The position numbers and the translations under genes are program-made. A stretch of 45,910 nucleotides of DNA, taken from NCBI GenBank assembly GCA_964402715.1, contig CAYODJ010000016.1:1-45910 (forward strand), written 5' to 3'. Under the pieces are notes generated by a model. The model did not search any database. It was not told where the DNA came from and saw only the letters and a list, made by a program, of their open reading frames with translations. Shown in pieces: positions 1 to 9,187 of this stretch (position 1 is its first letter; every line of letters begins with the position of its first letter). The DNA comes from CALXOD01 sp964402715 (GTDB lineage Bacteria > Verrucomicrobiota > Lentisphaeria > Victivallales > Victivallaceae).

Positions 1-317
<317 letters not shown>

Positions 318-393
318 CGAAACGGCGAAACCCGGTAACAATAGTTCGAGAGCGCTCAAAAAGCAAACGGGATCAGGGCGTTTTTGAGCAAAA

Positions 394-765
394 TCAATCG
401 TGATCCGCCGGTCGGCGGCATGTCACGTAGAAAGCATTGCCTTCCGGGTCGCTGCCGCGGAAGAAATCTCCGCTGTTGCGTTCCTCCGGTTCGGCGGACA
501 TCGGGCAGCCGTAATCCTCCAGACGCTGGCGCAGCTCCGCCGGATCGTCGCTCTCCAGAACCCACGACGTCGCCGCCGACGCATGCTCCAGGTACGGCGC
601 CGCGCTCTCCTCCAGCCGAAGGGAGAACCATTCCGAGGGACGGAACTCCACGGCGAACCCGCTGTCCATCACCGGATCCCCGAGTCCCAGCACATCCCGA
701 TAGAAGCACCGGCATGCCTGAAGGTCGTGGACGCGGATGATGATGCCGAAGCGCGGCGACTCCAT
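394..765 (-). CDS. VOC (glyoxalase/bleomycin-resistance) superfamily protein
   Basis: This is a 123-residue single-domain protein with the vicinal oxygen chelate pattern. It has an N-terminal strand (FGIIIRVHDL) followed by the helix motif CRCFYRDVLGL. The C-terminal part carries FFRGSDPEGNAFYV, the usual 'DPEGN' ending of glyoxalase/dioxygenase-like folds. Such proteins act as metal-dependent isomerases, lyases or antibiotic-binding proteins in the cytoplasm, and the substrate cannot be told from sequence. The metal-ligand set looks incomplete because the first strand lacks the usual His. It is divergent from purB, and a strong sigma70-like promoter with a palindrome in its spacer lies just upstream (801-829). 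Confidence 0.85.
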   Translation of the reverse strand: MESPRFGIIIRVHDLQACRCFYRDVLGLGDPVMDSGFAVEFRPSEWFSLRLEESAAPYLEHASAATSWVLESDDPAELRQRLEDYGCPMSAEPEERNSGDFFRGSDPEGNAFYVTCRRPADHD

Positions 766-800
766 GGTTTCACCCTTGCTAATTCCTGCGTGTCGTATAA

Positions 801-829
801 ATTATACACGGACAGTCTGTCTTGTGCAA
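801..829 (-). promoter_or_regulatory. sigma70-type promoter of the VOC gene
   Basis: Read on the minus strand, TTGCAC (824-829) and TATAAT (801-806) are separated by exactly 17 bp, a near-consensus promoter. It points into the VOC gene starting at 765. Confidence 0.7.
811..821. promoter_or_regulatory. perfect inverted repeat GACAG-N-CTGTC in promoter spacer
   Basis: GACAGTCTGTC is an 11-bp perfect dyad lying between the -35 and -10 elements of the VOC promoter and upstream of purB. The position fits a repressor operator, but no regulator gene is adjacent. The operator role is inferred. Confidence 0.4.
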
Positions 830-876
830 ATGCGCTTGCAGGGTAAATGATCGAAGATTTTCGAGGTGAATTTCCG

Positions 877-2316
877 ATGGACCATGAACGCTATCAGAAT
901 CCGTTGATCGATCGGTATGCCGGCAGGGAGATGAGTTTCCTCTGGTCTCCGCAGTTCAAGCACTCCACATGGCGGCGTCTCTGGCTGGCTCTGGCCGAAT
1001 CCGAACGGGATCTGGGGCTGAACATCACCGATGAGCAGATCCGGCAGATGGCCGCGCACCTGGACGACATTGACTTCGACGCCGTGGCCGCCAAGGAGAA
1101 GGAGCTGCGGCATGATGTGATGAGCCACATACATGTCTTCGGTGCTCAGTGCCCTGCGGCCATGCCCATCATCCACCTCGGCGCGACGAGCTGTTTCGTC
1201 ACCGACAACACTGAACTTATCCAGATGCGGAACGGCATGCGGCTCCTCCGGAGGAAGCTGCTGAAGCTGATGAGTCAGCTGGCCGATTTCGCCGACGCCT
1301 ACAAGGAGTTGCCCGCGCTCGGCTTCACTCATTTTCAGGCGGCTCAGCTGACGACGGTGGGCAAGCGGTTCTCGCTTTATCTGCAGGATTTCCTGTTCGA
1401 TTACGAGAGACTGACCCGCGAGGAGGAGACGTTGCCGTTCCGCAGCGTCAAGGGCACCACCGGGACGCAGGCGAGTTTCCTGGCGTTGTTCGATGGAGAT
1501 CATCGGAAAGTGCGTCAGCTTGAACGCGACGTCGCCTCCAGAATGGGATTCTCCAGGGTGGTGGCCGTCTCCGGGCAGACCTACACGCGCAAGATCGACT
1601 ACTTCGTGCTGGCGGCGTTAAGCGGCATCGCTCAATCCGCCGCCAAGCTGGCGGGAGACATCCGGCTGCTCGCCAGTCTGCACGAGGTGGAGGAGCCATT
1701 CGGGGCGAAGCAGGTCGGATCCAGCGCCATGGCGTACAAACGCAATCCCATGCGCTGCGAGCGCGTCTGCTCTCTGTCCCGCTATCTGATGAACCTGCCG
1801 GTGAATGCGGCGCACACCCATGCGGCGCAGTGGTTCGAGCGGACGCTGGACGACTCCGCAAATCGCCGCGTGGTGCTGCCGGAGGCGTTCTTGTCCGCCG
1901 ACATCATTTTGTCGATCCTGCTGGACGTCACCGGCGGGTTGCAGGTGTGGCCGAAAGTGATAGAGAGGCATGTACGGAGCGAGCTGCCGTTCATGGCCAC
2001 GGAGAATATTCTGATGGCGGCGGTCCGCGTCGGCGGCGACCGTCAGAGCCTTCATGAAGTGATCCGGCGGCATTCCATGGACGCCGCGCGCCGCGTCAAA
2101 GAGGAAGGCTCAGACAACGACCTTCTGGAGCGTCTGCGGCGGGATCCCGCTTTCTCCGTGATTGCGGATCGTTTCGAGGAGCTGACCGATCCCCGCGCAT
2201 TCATCGGAAGAGCCCCGGAACAGGTGACGGAATTTCTGAACGAGCACGTCCGGCCGGTTCTGGAAAGCCGCCGCGGGGAATGGGAGCATGTGAACGTCGA
2301 CAAGCTCTCGGTGTGA
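877..2316 (+). CDS. purB: adenylosuccinate lyase
   Basis: PurB cleaves SAICAR to AICAR and adenylosuccinate to AMP, releasing fumarate, in purine synthesis. The protein has 479 residues. It carries the fumarase/aspartase superfamily signature GSSAMAYKRNP at about 281-291. It also has conserved histidines in RHDVMSHIH (near 79-87) and GFTHFQAAQ (near 149-157). The mobile catalytic serine lies in the GSS loop. Its length and sequence style resemble the longer, eukaryote-like PurB type. The start at 877 is preferred over an in-frame ATG at 847 because GAGGTG at 863-868 sits 8 nt before it. The uronate isomerase gene follows 73 bp downstream on the same strand. A second purine gene, purM, lies 1.6 kb further on. 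Confidence 0.96.
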   Translation: MDHERYQNPLIDRYAGREMSFLWSPQFKHSTWRRLWLALAESERDLGLNITDEQIRQMAAHLDDIDFDAVAAKEKELRHDVMSHIHVFGAQCPAAMPIIHLGATSCFVTDNTELIQMRNGMRLLRRKLLKLMSQLADFADAYKELPALGFTHFQAAQLTTVGKRFSLYLQDFLFDYERLTREEETLPFRSVKGTTGTQASFLALFDGDHRKVRQLERDVASRMGFSRVVAVSGQTYTRKIDYFVLAALSGIAQSAAKLAGDIRLLASLHEVEEPFGAKQVGSSAMAYKRNPMRCERVCSLSRYLMNLPVNAAHTHAAQWFERTLDDSANRRVVLPEAFLSADIILSILLDVTGGLQVWPKVIERHVRSELPFMATENILMAAVRVGGDRQSLHEVIRRHSMDAARRVKEEGSDNDLLERLRRDPAFSVIADRFEELTDPRAFIGRAPEQVTEFLNEHVRPVLESRRGEWEHVNVDKLSV

Positions 2317-2377
2317 CGGCACGGGAACGGTGCGGGGGCTCCGTCCGGACGATGCTCGGATTGTCTTTCCCCGGGAA

Positions 2378-2383
2378 AGGAGG
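2378..2383 (+). promoter_or_regulatory. ribosome binding site deciding the GTG start of uxaC
   Basis: AGGAGG lies 6 nt before GTG at 2390 and 15 nt before the in-frame ATG at 2399. The GTG start also gives the N-terminus MAFMKDDYL, which matches the usual beginning of the family. Confidence 0.8.
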
Positions 2384-2389
2384 CGCACA

Positions 2390-3760
2390 GTGGCGTTCAT
2401 GAAGGATGATTATCTGATCGGCAGCGATTCCGGAATGCGCATTTTCGAGGCGATCCGTGATTTGCCGATAGTCGATCCTCACAATCATGCCGATGTCAGG
2501 GAGATCGCGTTGAACCGTCCCTATCCCGACGTCTGGCAGCTTCTGGCCGCGACGGATCACTATGTCTGGGAGTTGCTGCGGCAATGCGGGGTGCCGGAGG
2601 AGTACATCACGGGGGATCGCCCTCCCCGAGAGAAATTCCTTCGGATGGCGGAGGTGTTCCCCCGGCTTGCGGGCAATCCCGTCTACGAGTGGATGCATCT
2701 GGATCTGCGGCGCAGTCTGGGCGTCGACGCGGAGCTGGGGCCTTCCACCGGAGCCGCAGTCTGGGACGCCGGCAACTCCGCGCTGGCATCCCCTGAAAAT
2801 CACCCGATGCAGCTGCTGTGCGGGAAGCTGCATGTGGAGGTCATGTGCTCCACCGACGACCCCGCCGACGATCTGAGGTGGCATGGTAAGGTGAACAGCG
2901 CCGCAGGGCGGATGCTGGTGCGCCCGACATGGCGTCCCGATCTGGCGATGAACATCAACGCCCCGGGGTGGAACGCCTGTATCGACAGGCTTGAAGAACG
3001 GTTCGGCATGCGGATACGGAGTTACGATGATCTGTCCGACGTTCTGAGACAGTCTCACGATTATTTCGCCGCTCACGGCGCGGTGTCCAGCGATCACGGC
3101 GTGGAAGTGCCGCCGTCCTGCTGCGGCAGTCCGCGTGAACTGTCGTCGATTTTTCGGCGCGCCAGGTCGGGGGAAACGGTGTCGGACGGGGAAGCGGAGT
3201 GTTTCCGCGGGAGCTTCCTGCTGGATGTCGCGGCTCTGGACGCGGACAAGGACTGGGTGTTCCAATATCATGCGGGCCCCGTCCGGAATGTGAGGGCCTC
3301 TCTGTTCGGATCCTTGGGCCCGGATTCGGGAGGCGACGTCTGCAACTCGTATCAGAACATGCTGCCGGGCATCGTCATGCTGCTCAACCGGCTGGACGGC
3401 AGGCTGAAGACGGTGTTGTACTGCATGGATCCCGCCTTTCATCAGACGCTGGCGTCGCTGGCGCGGGCGTTTGGAGGCAAAGTGCGGCTCGGAGCGGCAT
3501 GGTGGCTGTGCGACACGCCGGCGGGGATGAGGAGGCAGCTGGAAACTGTCGGCACGGTGAATGTCTTCGGTTCCTTCGCGGGGATGGTGTCCGATTCGCG
3601 CAAGCTGACTTCCTACGGTTCGCGGTTTGAAATGTTCAGAAGGGTTCTGGCCGACGTGCTGGGCGGTTTTGCCGAACGGGGACAGGCTCCGCTGGATCCG
3701 TTGATCAGGATCGCGGAGGAAATGTCGTACGGCGGACCGAAGAGGTTCTTCAATTTGTAG
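2390..3760 (+). CDS. uxaC: glucuronate/uronate isomerase
   Basis: UxaC interconverts D-glucuronate with D-fructuronate (and D-galacturonate with D-tagaturonate), the first step of hexuronate catabolism. The 456-residue protein belongs to the amidohydrolase-like fold. The metal-binding HxH appears as DPHNHAD, with H31 and H33. Other family landmarks are the ITGD segment after the first helices, FQYHAGPVRN in the middle, and the C-terminal SDSRKLTSYGSRFEMFRR. The length is near the family norm of about 470. It starts with GTG behind a strong AGGAGG. It follows purB on the same strand, so co-transcription is likely. No other hexuronate genes (uxuA, uxaB, kdgK) are in the window, which makes the purB pairing look incidental. 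Confidence 0.95.
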   Translation: MAFMKDDYLIGSDSGMRIFEAIRDLPIVDPHNHADVREIALNRPYPDVWQLLAATDHYVWELLRQCGVPEEYITGDRPPREKFLRMAEVFPRLAGNPVYEWMHLDLRRSLGVDAELGPSTGAAVWDAGNSALASPENHPMQLLCGKLHVEVMCSTDDPADDLRWHGKVNSAAGRMLVRPTWRPDLAMNINAPGWNACIDRLEERFGMRIRSYDDLSDVLRQSHDYFAAHGAVSSDHGVEVPPSCCGSPRELSSIFRRARSGETVSDGEAECFRGSFLLDVAALDADKDWVFQYHAGPVRNVRASLFGSLGPDSGGDVCNSYQNMLPGIVMLLNRLDGRLKTVLYCMDPAFHQTLASLARAFGGKVRLGAAWWLCDTPAGMRRQLETVGTVNVFGSFAGMVSDSRKLTSYGSRFEMFRRVLADVLGGFAERGQAPLDPLIRIAEEMSYGGPKRFFNL

Positions 3761-3761
3761 T

Positions 3762-3790
3762 TTGCAAAATCGTGCGTGTCACGGTATATT
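3762..3790 (+). promoter_or_regulatory. sigma70-type promoter upstream of purM
   Basis: TTGCAA (3762-3767) and TATATT (3785-3790) are separated by 17 bp. The element starts right after the uxaC stop codon and leaves a leader of about 130 nt before purM. No obvious riboswitch was recognised in that leader. Confidence 0.65.
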
Positions 3791-3924
3791 CGGCATGTGC
3801 GCCGCCCGCCAGCGTGTCCGACGGGAGGGAAAGGCGCCGGTTTCTTCCGGATTGCGTCGCCCCGATTCGCCGCATGTGCATGCCGTCCGGCGGGGTGCGA
3901 CAACAACAAGTCTAAGGGGGTGCT

Positions 3925-4971
3925 GTGGACGTTCAGGCGCAAAGCGATCTTTACAAGGCCGCCGGAGTCGACATTGATCTGGCTACTTCGCTGCTTGCTC
4001 AGGTGAAGGCGAAACTGGCGTCGGCGCGAAGGCCGGAGATGCTTGCGCCGATAGGCGGTTTCGGCGGACTCTTTCAGATTGACCTGACGAAATATCGGCG
4101 TCCGGTGCTGGTTTCCAGCATCGACGGGGTCGGCACCAAGCTGATGATCGCCATGATGATGGAGAAATTTGACACGGTGGGGCACGATATCGTCAATCAC
4201 TGCGTCAACGACATTTCCGTGCAGGGCGCGGAGCCGGTGTTCTTCATGGACTACATAGGCATCGGGAAGCTGCGCAGTCCGCTCTACGAGCAGGTGCTGT
4301 CCGGAGTCGCCGACGCCTGCCGCGCCGTGAACTGCGCTGTCCTGGGGGGCGAGACCGCCGAAATGCCCGGAATGTACGGCAATGATTTCGACCTTGTCGG
4401 CGTGATCACCGGTCTGGTGGAACGCGACAGGATCATCACCGGGGCGGGCATCCGTCCTGGCGACGCGGCGGTCGGCCTCGGATCCAGCGGCATGCACACC
4501 AACGGCTACAGTCTGGCCAGGAAGATTCTCTTTTCCCAGTGTTCCTACACGGTGGACACCGTGCTGCCGGAACTCGCCGGCGAGACCATCGGGGAGGTTC
4601 TGCTCAAGCCGCATATCTGCTACTATCCGGCCATCCGCAGGGCGCAGGACGAAGGGCTGCCGCTGAAAGGCATCGCGCATATCACCGGCGGAGGACTGTA
4701 CGACAACATACCCAGGATTCTGCCGGATGACGTGGATGTGGTCATCGACAGCACGGTGTTGCCGGTGCCGTCGATCTTCAAGGTGCTGGTGCACAGGGGG
4801 AACGTCGATCCCGTGGAGGCTTACAGGGTTTTCAACATGGGCGTCGGCATGGTCTGGTTTGTGCCGAAGGAAGCCGCGGATCGGGCCGTCGCCGTCTGCA
4901 GGGAATGCGGATTCGTCGCCGACGTGATTGGAGAGGCGGTGAGCGGGCACAGAGGGGTGAGAGTCCATTGA
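3925..4971 (+). CDS. purM: phosphoribosylformylglycinamidine cyclo-ligase (AIR synthetase)
   Basis: PurM converts FGAM plus ATP to aminoimidazole ribonucleotide in de novo purine synthesis. The 348-residue protein shows the N-terminal YKAAGVDID motif, the glycine-rich GGFGGLFQ and SIDGVGTKL. It also shows VNHCVNDISVQGAEPVFF, GGETAEMPGMY, and a C-terminal HITGGGLYDNIPRILP segment. These are all hallmarks of the family, and the length is typical. Translation starts at GTG 3925 behind AAGGGGG with a short spacer. A promoter lies at 3762-3790. The downstream AI-2E gene begins 23 bp after the stop and is probably co-transcribed. Confidence 0.96.
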   Translation: MDVQAQSDLYKAAGVDIDLATSLLAQVKAKLASARRPEMLAPIGGFGGLFQIDLTKYRRPVLVSSIDGVGTKLMIAMMMEKFDTVGHDIVNHCVNDISVQGAEPVFFMDYIGIGKLRSPLYEQVLSGVADACRAVNCAVLGGETAEMPGMYGNDFDLVGVITGLVERDRIITGAGIRPGDAAVGLGSSGMHTNGYSLARKILFSQCSYTVDTVLPELAGETIGEVLLKPHICYYPAIRRAQDEGLPLKGIAHITGGGLYDNIPRILPDDVDVVIDSTVLPVPSIFKVLVHRGNVDPVEAYRVFNMGVGMVWFVPKEAADRAVAVCRECGFVADVIGEAVSGHRGVRVH

Positions 4972-4994
4972 TCCCCAAAACCGGGAGATGACGG

Positions 4995-6860
4995 ATGCTG
5001 GAGAAGCTTGGTCTCGGGATTGGCTACGGCAGATTGCTGGAGAAGCCGATTCAGTGCGCCGTAGGTGCTTTCTCCTCCCGGTTTTTCGACGGAGACGGTG
5101 ACGACGGGGAGGAGTCGCTGCGCCGGATCTGGCTTGCGCTGATCAAGACGGTGCTGTCCGACGGAGACAGGGAGCTGAGCGACGCCGACTACGAGGCGGT
5201 CCGCTATCAGCTGCGCGGCTATCCGCCGGGTGAAATCCGCCAGATGCTTGACAAGCTGCGCAGTGCGTCGCCGATTTCGGCGTCCGATGCGGCGTCGGCG
5301 TTGTCGGATATGCCGGATTTGGAAAGGGGCAAGGTGGTTCGCGCCCTGCTGAATCTCGCCATCGATTGCGGCCGTCTCAGTCAGAAACAGTCGCTGATTC
5401 GGGATCTGGCGTTGCGTCTGGGCATGGACGAACAGGAATACGCCGGCATGACGGAGGAGCTGCTGCGTCTTCATCAGCGGCGGCGCAAGATCATCAAATC
5501 CGGAGCGGGCATCGCCGTGGCTCTGATCGTGCTGGTGGTGTTCATTCTCACCGCCACGTTGCTGCGCTCGGTGATTTTCGGTCTGATCGCCGCCTATATA
5601 ATGCTGCCGGTCGAGCAGTATTTCGAACGGCGTCTGGCGGATCGCCGCTCATGTCTGCACCGTGTCTTCCGTCAGATTTCCAGAATGACCGGACCGTTCC
5701 GCGTCTTTTACCGCGTCCTGCTGCGCGGCTCCAAATCCCGCCCGGCCAAGACGGGAATCACGGCGCGCTGCCATCATACGAGAATCGCCAGGGCTGTGTC
5801 GCTTGCCTGCGGCACGGTTTTCGTGCTGCTGACGGCTGCGGCGGTGCTGCTGGGGACCTTCTCCTCCAACTATGTCCTGAAAATCCGTCACGTCGGAGCC
5901 GGGACCGCCGCTGCGGTACGCGACTCCGGATCCGCCGGGCACGATCAGTCCGACACGGCGGCCGTCGGACAGCGCGACAACGCATGGGAGCGTTTTCTGG
6001 AGGCAGTGAAGCGCAATCTGGAAACTCTGCGGCGGCGCTTCGACCGGATGCCGCTGGTTCAGTCCACGCTGACGGAGATCGCCCGTGCGTTCAACGACGA
6101 GGCGTCGCAGCGGGAGCTGGTCAGAGTGCTTCTGAACCGCGCGGGGGGATTGTTTTCATTCACGGCCGGGCTGTTCGGGACGGTCTGCAAACTGCTGCTG
6201 GATCTGCTGCTCACGGTTTTCTTCTTTCTGCTTTTCCTCACCAAGCTTGCGGAGTTCTGTTCCGGCAACGCCGGAGCCGGGAAGCAGAGCGAATACCTGG
6301 TGCGCACGGTCTTCAACGGCATCTGGCTGCCCGGAGCCAGCGAGGAGACCATGGCGGAGGCGGAACGGATTCTCGGCGAGGTCATCAGCAAGCTGAAGAT
6401 ATGGCTGCGCGGCTACCTGACCCTGGTGCTGCTCGACGCGACGGTGTATACGACGGCGTTTTATTTTCTGCAGGTGCCGTATTTCTTCGTTCTGGGGCCG
6501 CTTGCGGGATGCGGCATTCTCCTGCCCTACATCGGACCGGTTGCCAGTGCGACGGCGACGGTGCTGGTTACGCTGACGGTGGACGGCGACGCGGCCGGCG
6601 TGCTGCAGATATGCGGGATTGTCGGCGTTTATATGGTCTATAACGGCGTGATCGAGCAGTTCATTCTTTATCCGGCGGTCATCGGAGAATCGCTCGGACT
6701 GAGCACGCTGGAAACCATAATCGTGGTGCTGCTGGGGGCGATTTTCGCGGGGGTGTCGGGCATGATTCTCGCGATTCCGGCAGCGGCGGTGCTTAAATAT
6801 TTGGTGCCGCAGATATATCATTGTCTTGATCGTTCAGGCGGCGAAAAAACGGATATGTGA
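4995..6860 (+). CDS. AI-2E/PerM family membrane protein with N-terminal TerB-like domain
   Basis: The 621-residue protein has two parts. Residues about 40-160 form a soluble helical domain resembling TerB (LRRIWLALIKTVLSDGDREL, then an acidic DGDxEL-type turn). From about residue 168 a multi-pass membrane domain follows. It has early paired helices near 168-205, a large soluble loop near 206-385, and a terminal helix bundle with LPYIGP, the AI-2E transporter signature. Family members export small molecules or act as Na+/H+ antiporters, and no substrate can be assigned here. Standard AI-2E proteins are about 350 residues, so the TerB fusion and the long inserted loop are unusual. The lipoprotein gene downstream starts at its stop codon, indicating translational coupling. 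Confidence 0.82.
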   Translation: MLEKLGLGIGYGRLLEKPIQCAVGAFSSRFFDGDGDDGEESLRRIWLALIKTVLSDGDRELSDADYEAVRYQLRGYPPGEIRQMLDKLRSASPISASDAASALSDMPDLERGKVVRALLNLAIDCGRLSQKQSLIRDLALRLGMDEQEYAGMTEELLRLHQRRRKIIKSGAGIAVALIVLVVFILTATLLRSVIFGLIAAYIMLPVEQYFERRLADRRSCLHRVFRQISRMTGPFRVFYRVLLRGSKSRPAKTGITARCHHTRIARAVSLACGTVFVLLTAAAVLLGTFSSNYVLKIRHVGAGTAAAVRDSGSAGHDQSDTAAVGQRDNAWERFLEAVKRNLETLRRRFDRMPLVQSTLTEIARAFNDEASQRELVRVLLNRAGGLFSFTAGLFGTVCKLLLDLLLTVFFFLLFLTKLAEFCSGNAGAGKQSEYLVRTVFNGIWLPGASEETMAEAERILGEVISKLKIWLRGYLTLVLLDATVYTTAFYFLQVPYFFVLGPLAGCGILLPYIGPVASATATVLVTLTVDGDAAGVLQICGIVGVYMVYNGVIEQFILYPAVIGESLGLSTLETIIVVLLGAIFAGVSGMILAIPAAAVLKYLVPQIYHCLDRSGGEKTDM

Positions 6861-6862
6861 TC

Positions 6863-8740
6863 ATGACGGGAATCAGATTCTGGTGGTGCGGTTTCGTCGC
6901 CGGCATGATGCTGACGGCGGCGGGGTGCGGCGGCGGCGACGTGCTGATCCGCGAGGTCGGCGAATCGGGGCGCGACGACTACGGCGTTCTGGACACCGGC
7001 GGAGGGCTGGGGGCGGCGTCCGTCAATCTGCTCGCCGATTGGATGCTCAGAGATGAATTTGAAAGCGCTCCCGGCGAAATCCTTCAGAAGCTGGAGCAGA
7101 TGTACCGGCACGGGAAGGATCCGGAGATTCTCGCCGCGATGGTGGACATGGCTCAGAACATCGGCAGGGAGACGACGAATCCGGATCTGGCGGCGTCGGC
7201 GCAGTTGTCGACGCTGCAGTACTGCTATGAGTACCTGACCGAAATAGACCGCCCGCAGGAGGATCCGTACTGTCCGCAGCGGCTGCTCGTCATCCGTCAC
7301 TACAATACGGCGCTGACGCACCTGTTCGCATATCTGAGCGAGCGTGATCTGGTTCTGCATTCGGCGTTCCAGCTCACCACCTTGACCGGGCGGCAGGTTC
7401 GTTTTTCCAAGCCGAAACTGGAGCTGCCGCTGCCGGAGCAGGACATTGAATCGTTGCTGCTGTGCGCGGACTATCGTCCGTGCAACCTGACGCACGTCAG
7501 TTACCGTTTCGGACTCGGCGTGCCTCTGATCTGCAAATTAAAGGACGGAGTCCGTGTGCGGGGGCAGAAAATCCTGTTCGGGCAAAGTCTGCCGGCGACG
7601 CTGATCATCCGCTTCGAGCGTGATCCGAATTCGCCGATGCGTTTCACCGCGCAGCTGTGCGGCTACGGAACGCTGGATCGGGAGACGGTGACCATCGGCG
7701 ATCGGGGGAACAGCGTGCCGCTGGAGCTGGATTTCTCGACTCCGATTGCTTATGTGACCAGAAAGCCGCCGCTTTTCGGATACTTCTCCTACATGCTGAA
7801 CCCGATGTCGACACAGGAGATGCAGGGTCTGTACCTGCTGCAGCCGTATGATCCGAAACGCATTCCGGTGGTGTTCGTGCACGGACTCATGTCCAATGCA
7901 CTGACCTGGGTGCAGATGGTCAACACGCTGCAGAACGATCCGGTGATCCGCCGGAACTTCCAGTTCTGGGGTTTTTCCTACTCCAGCGGCAATCCGGTGC
8001 TTTACTCGGCTCACCTGCTGCGCAGGGAACTGGATCGCGCGGTGCAGCGGAACGGCGGCAAGGGGGAGGACAATCACCTTCAGGACATGGTGGTGGTGGG
8101 GCACAGCATGGGCGGACTGCTGACGCGGGCGCTGGTCACGACTTCGGATCGTGACAGTCTTGAGCGTGTTTTCGGCGTGAAACTGAGCGAACTGGAGACG
8201 GAGCTTGGACAGGACGACCGTCGTCTGCTTGACGAGATTCTGCTGTTCACGGCGCGGCCCTACATCAGAAGAGTCGTGTTCATGGCGGTGCCCCACAGGG
8301 GCGCGGATCTGGCGACGTCGTGGATCGGACGTTGGGGAGCCGCATTGATTGAACTGCCGCACCAGATAGTTAATGTCTCGCATGCCGTCGTGGACTCGAC
8401 GGTGATGCACAGGCGGAACGACATGCGCGAGAGGCAGCGGCGCGTCTCCACCGGCATCGACAACCTGGGGCCGGATGACGACACGTTGACGCTGCTGAAC
8501 GCACTGCCGTGGAAGGAGGGGCTTCCGTACCATTCCATCATCGGCAATACCGAGAGAGGGCTGACTCCGGGCGGCAGCGACGGCATTGTGCCGTATTCCA
8601 GTTCGCATCTGGACGGAGCCGCCAGCGAACTGGTGGTGAAGTCCGGACACAGCGTGCAGCAGCAGCCGCCGGCCATTCAGGAGCTGCGGCGGATTCTGCG
8701 GGAGCATCTGCGAAGTCTGAAAAAGGATGACGGCAGGTGA
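6863..8740 (+). CDS. alpha/beta-hydrolase (lipase-like) lipoprotein
   Basis: The predicted lipoprotein has 625 residues, a short hydrophobic leader and the lipobox LTAAGC (Cys near 22). Residues about 30-320 are not recognised. The C-terminal half is an esterase/lipase fold. It has the oxyanion segment VVFVHGLMSNALTW, the nucleophile elbow GHSMGG (Ser near 415), a likely acid in SDGIVPYSS, and a catalytic His in KSGHSVQQ near the end. Triacylglycerol lipases and PGAP1-like proteins share this layout. It probably acts on lipid or ester substrates in the periplasm or outer membrane. Its start is uncertain: GTG at 6857 overlaps the upstream stop codon, and ATG at 6863 is 3 nt past it. Both imply coupling with the AI-2E gene. 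It converges on tsaE with an 18-bp gap. Confidence 0.85.
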   Translation: MTGIRFWWCGFVAGMMLTAAGCGGGDVLIREVGESGRDDYGVLDTGGGLGAASVNLLADWMLRDEFESAPGEILQKLEQMYRHGKDPEILAAMVDMAQNIGRETTNPDLAASAQLSTLQYCYEYLTEIDRPQEDPYCPQRLLVIRHYNTALTHLFAYLSERDLVLHSAFQLTTLTGRQVRFSKPKLELPLPEQDIESLLLCADYRPCNLTHVSYRFGLGVPLICKLKDGVRVRGQKILFGQSLPATLIIRFERDPNSPMRFTAQLCGYGTLDRETVTIGDRGNSVPLELDFSTPIAYVTRKPPLFGYFSYMLNPMSTQEMQGLYLLQPYDPKRIPVVFVHGLMSNALTWVQMVNTLQNDPVIRRNFQFWGFSYSSGNPVLYSAHLLRRELDRAVQRNGGKGEDNHLQDMVVVGHSMGGLLTRALVTTSDRDSLERVFGVKLSELETELGQDDRRLLDEILLFTARPYIRRVVFMAVPHRGADLATSWIGRWGAALIELPHQIVNVSHAVVDSTVMHRRNDMRERQRRVSTGIDNLGPDDDTLTLLNALPWKEGLPYHSIIGNTERGLTPGGSDGIVPYSSSHLDGAASELVVKSGHSVQQQPPAIQELRRILREHLRSLKKDDGR

Positions 8741-8758
8741 ACTCGCCGGATTCCTGTT

Positions 8759-9187
8759 TCAGCCGACGATGATTTCACGGGCGTCTTTCACCGGCAGATG
8801 GCGGATGGTTATGTGCAGAGTGTCGGCGGGCAGGATGTCGATGATGCGTTCCGGCCATTCAATCAGCGAGTAGCTGCCGTCTCCTTTCAGATACTCGTCG
8901 ACACCGAAAGCCAGGGCGGACGCGGAATCCGGAATTCGATAGAGATCCAGATGATAAAACCATCCGCCTTGAGGGCGCGGATACTCCTGGATGATGGTGT
9001 AAGTCGGACTGGACACGGGTTCGGTGATTCCCAGAGCTCTGGCGAATCCGCGGGCGAACACGGTTTTGCCGGCGCCGAGATCGCCGAAAACGGCGATGAC
9101 GGCGCCGTGGGGATGCGCGGCCGCCGTTTCGGCAGCGAAATTTTCGGTGTCCTGCTCGGAATGACTGACGCGCTTATTGGTGTACAT
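8759..9187 (-). CDS. tsaE: tRNA threonylcarbamoyladenosine biosynthesis ATPase TsaE
   Basis: TsaE is the ATPase that works with TsaD and TsaB to make t6A at position 37 of ANN-decoding tRNAs. The 142-residue protein has the P-loop GDLGAGKT near 35-42 and SSPTYTIIQEY after it. It also has HLDLYRI and LIEWPERI, all standard TsaE motifs. The length is normal. Its first 14 nt overlap the end of thiL, so the two are translated as one unit. tsaD is 13.6 kb away in the same window, and tsaB and tsaC are not seen. Confidence 0.96.
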   Translation of the reverse strand: MYTNKRVSHSEQDTENFAAETAAAHPHGAVIAVFGDLGAGKTVFARGFARALGITEPVSSPTYTIIQEYPRPQGGWFYHLDLYRIPDSASALAFGVDEYLKGDGSYSLIEWPERIIDILPADTLHITIRHLPVKDAREIIVG

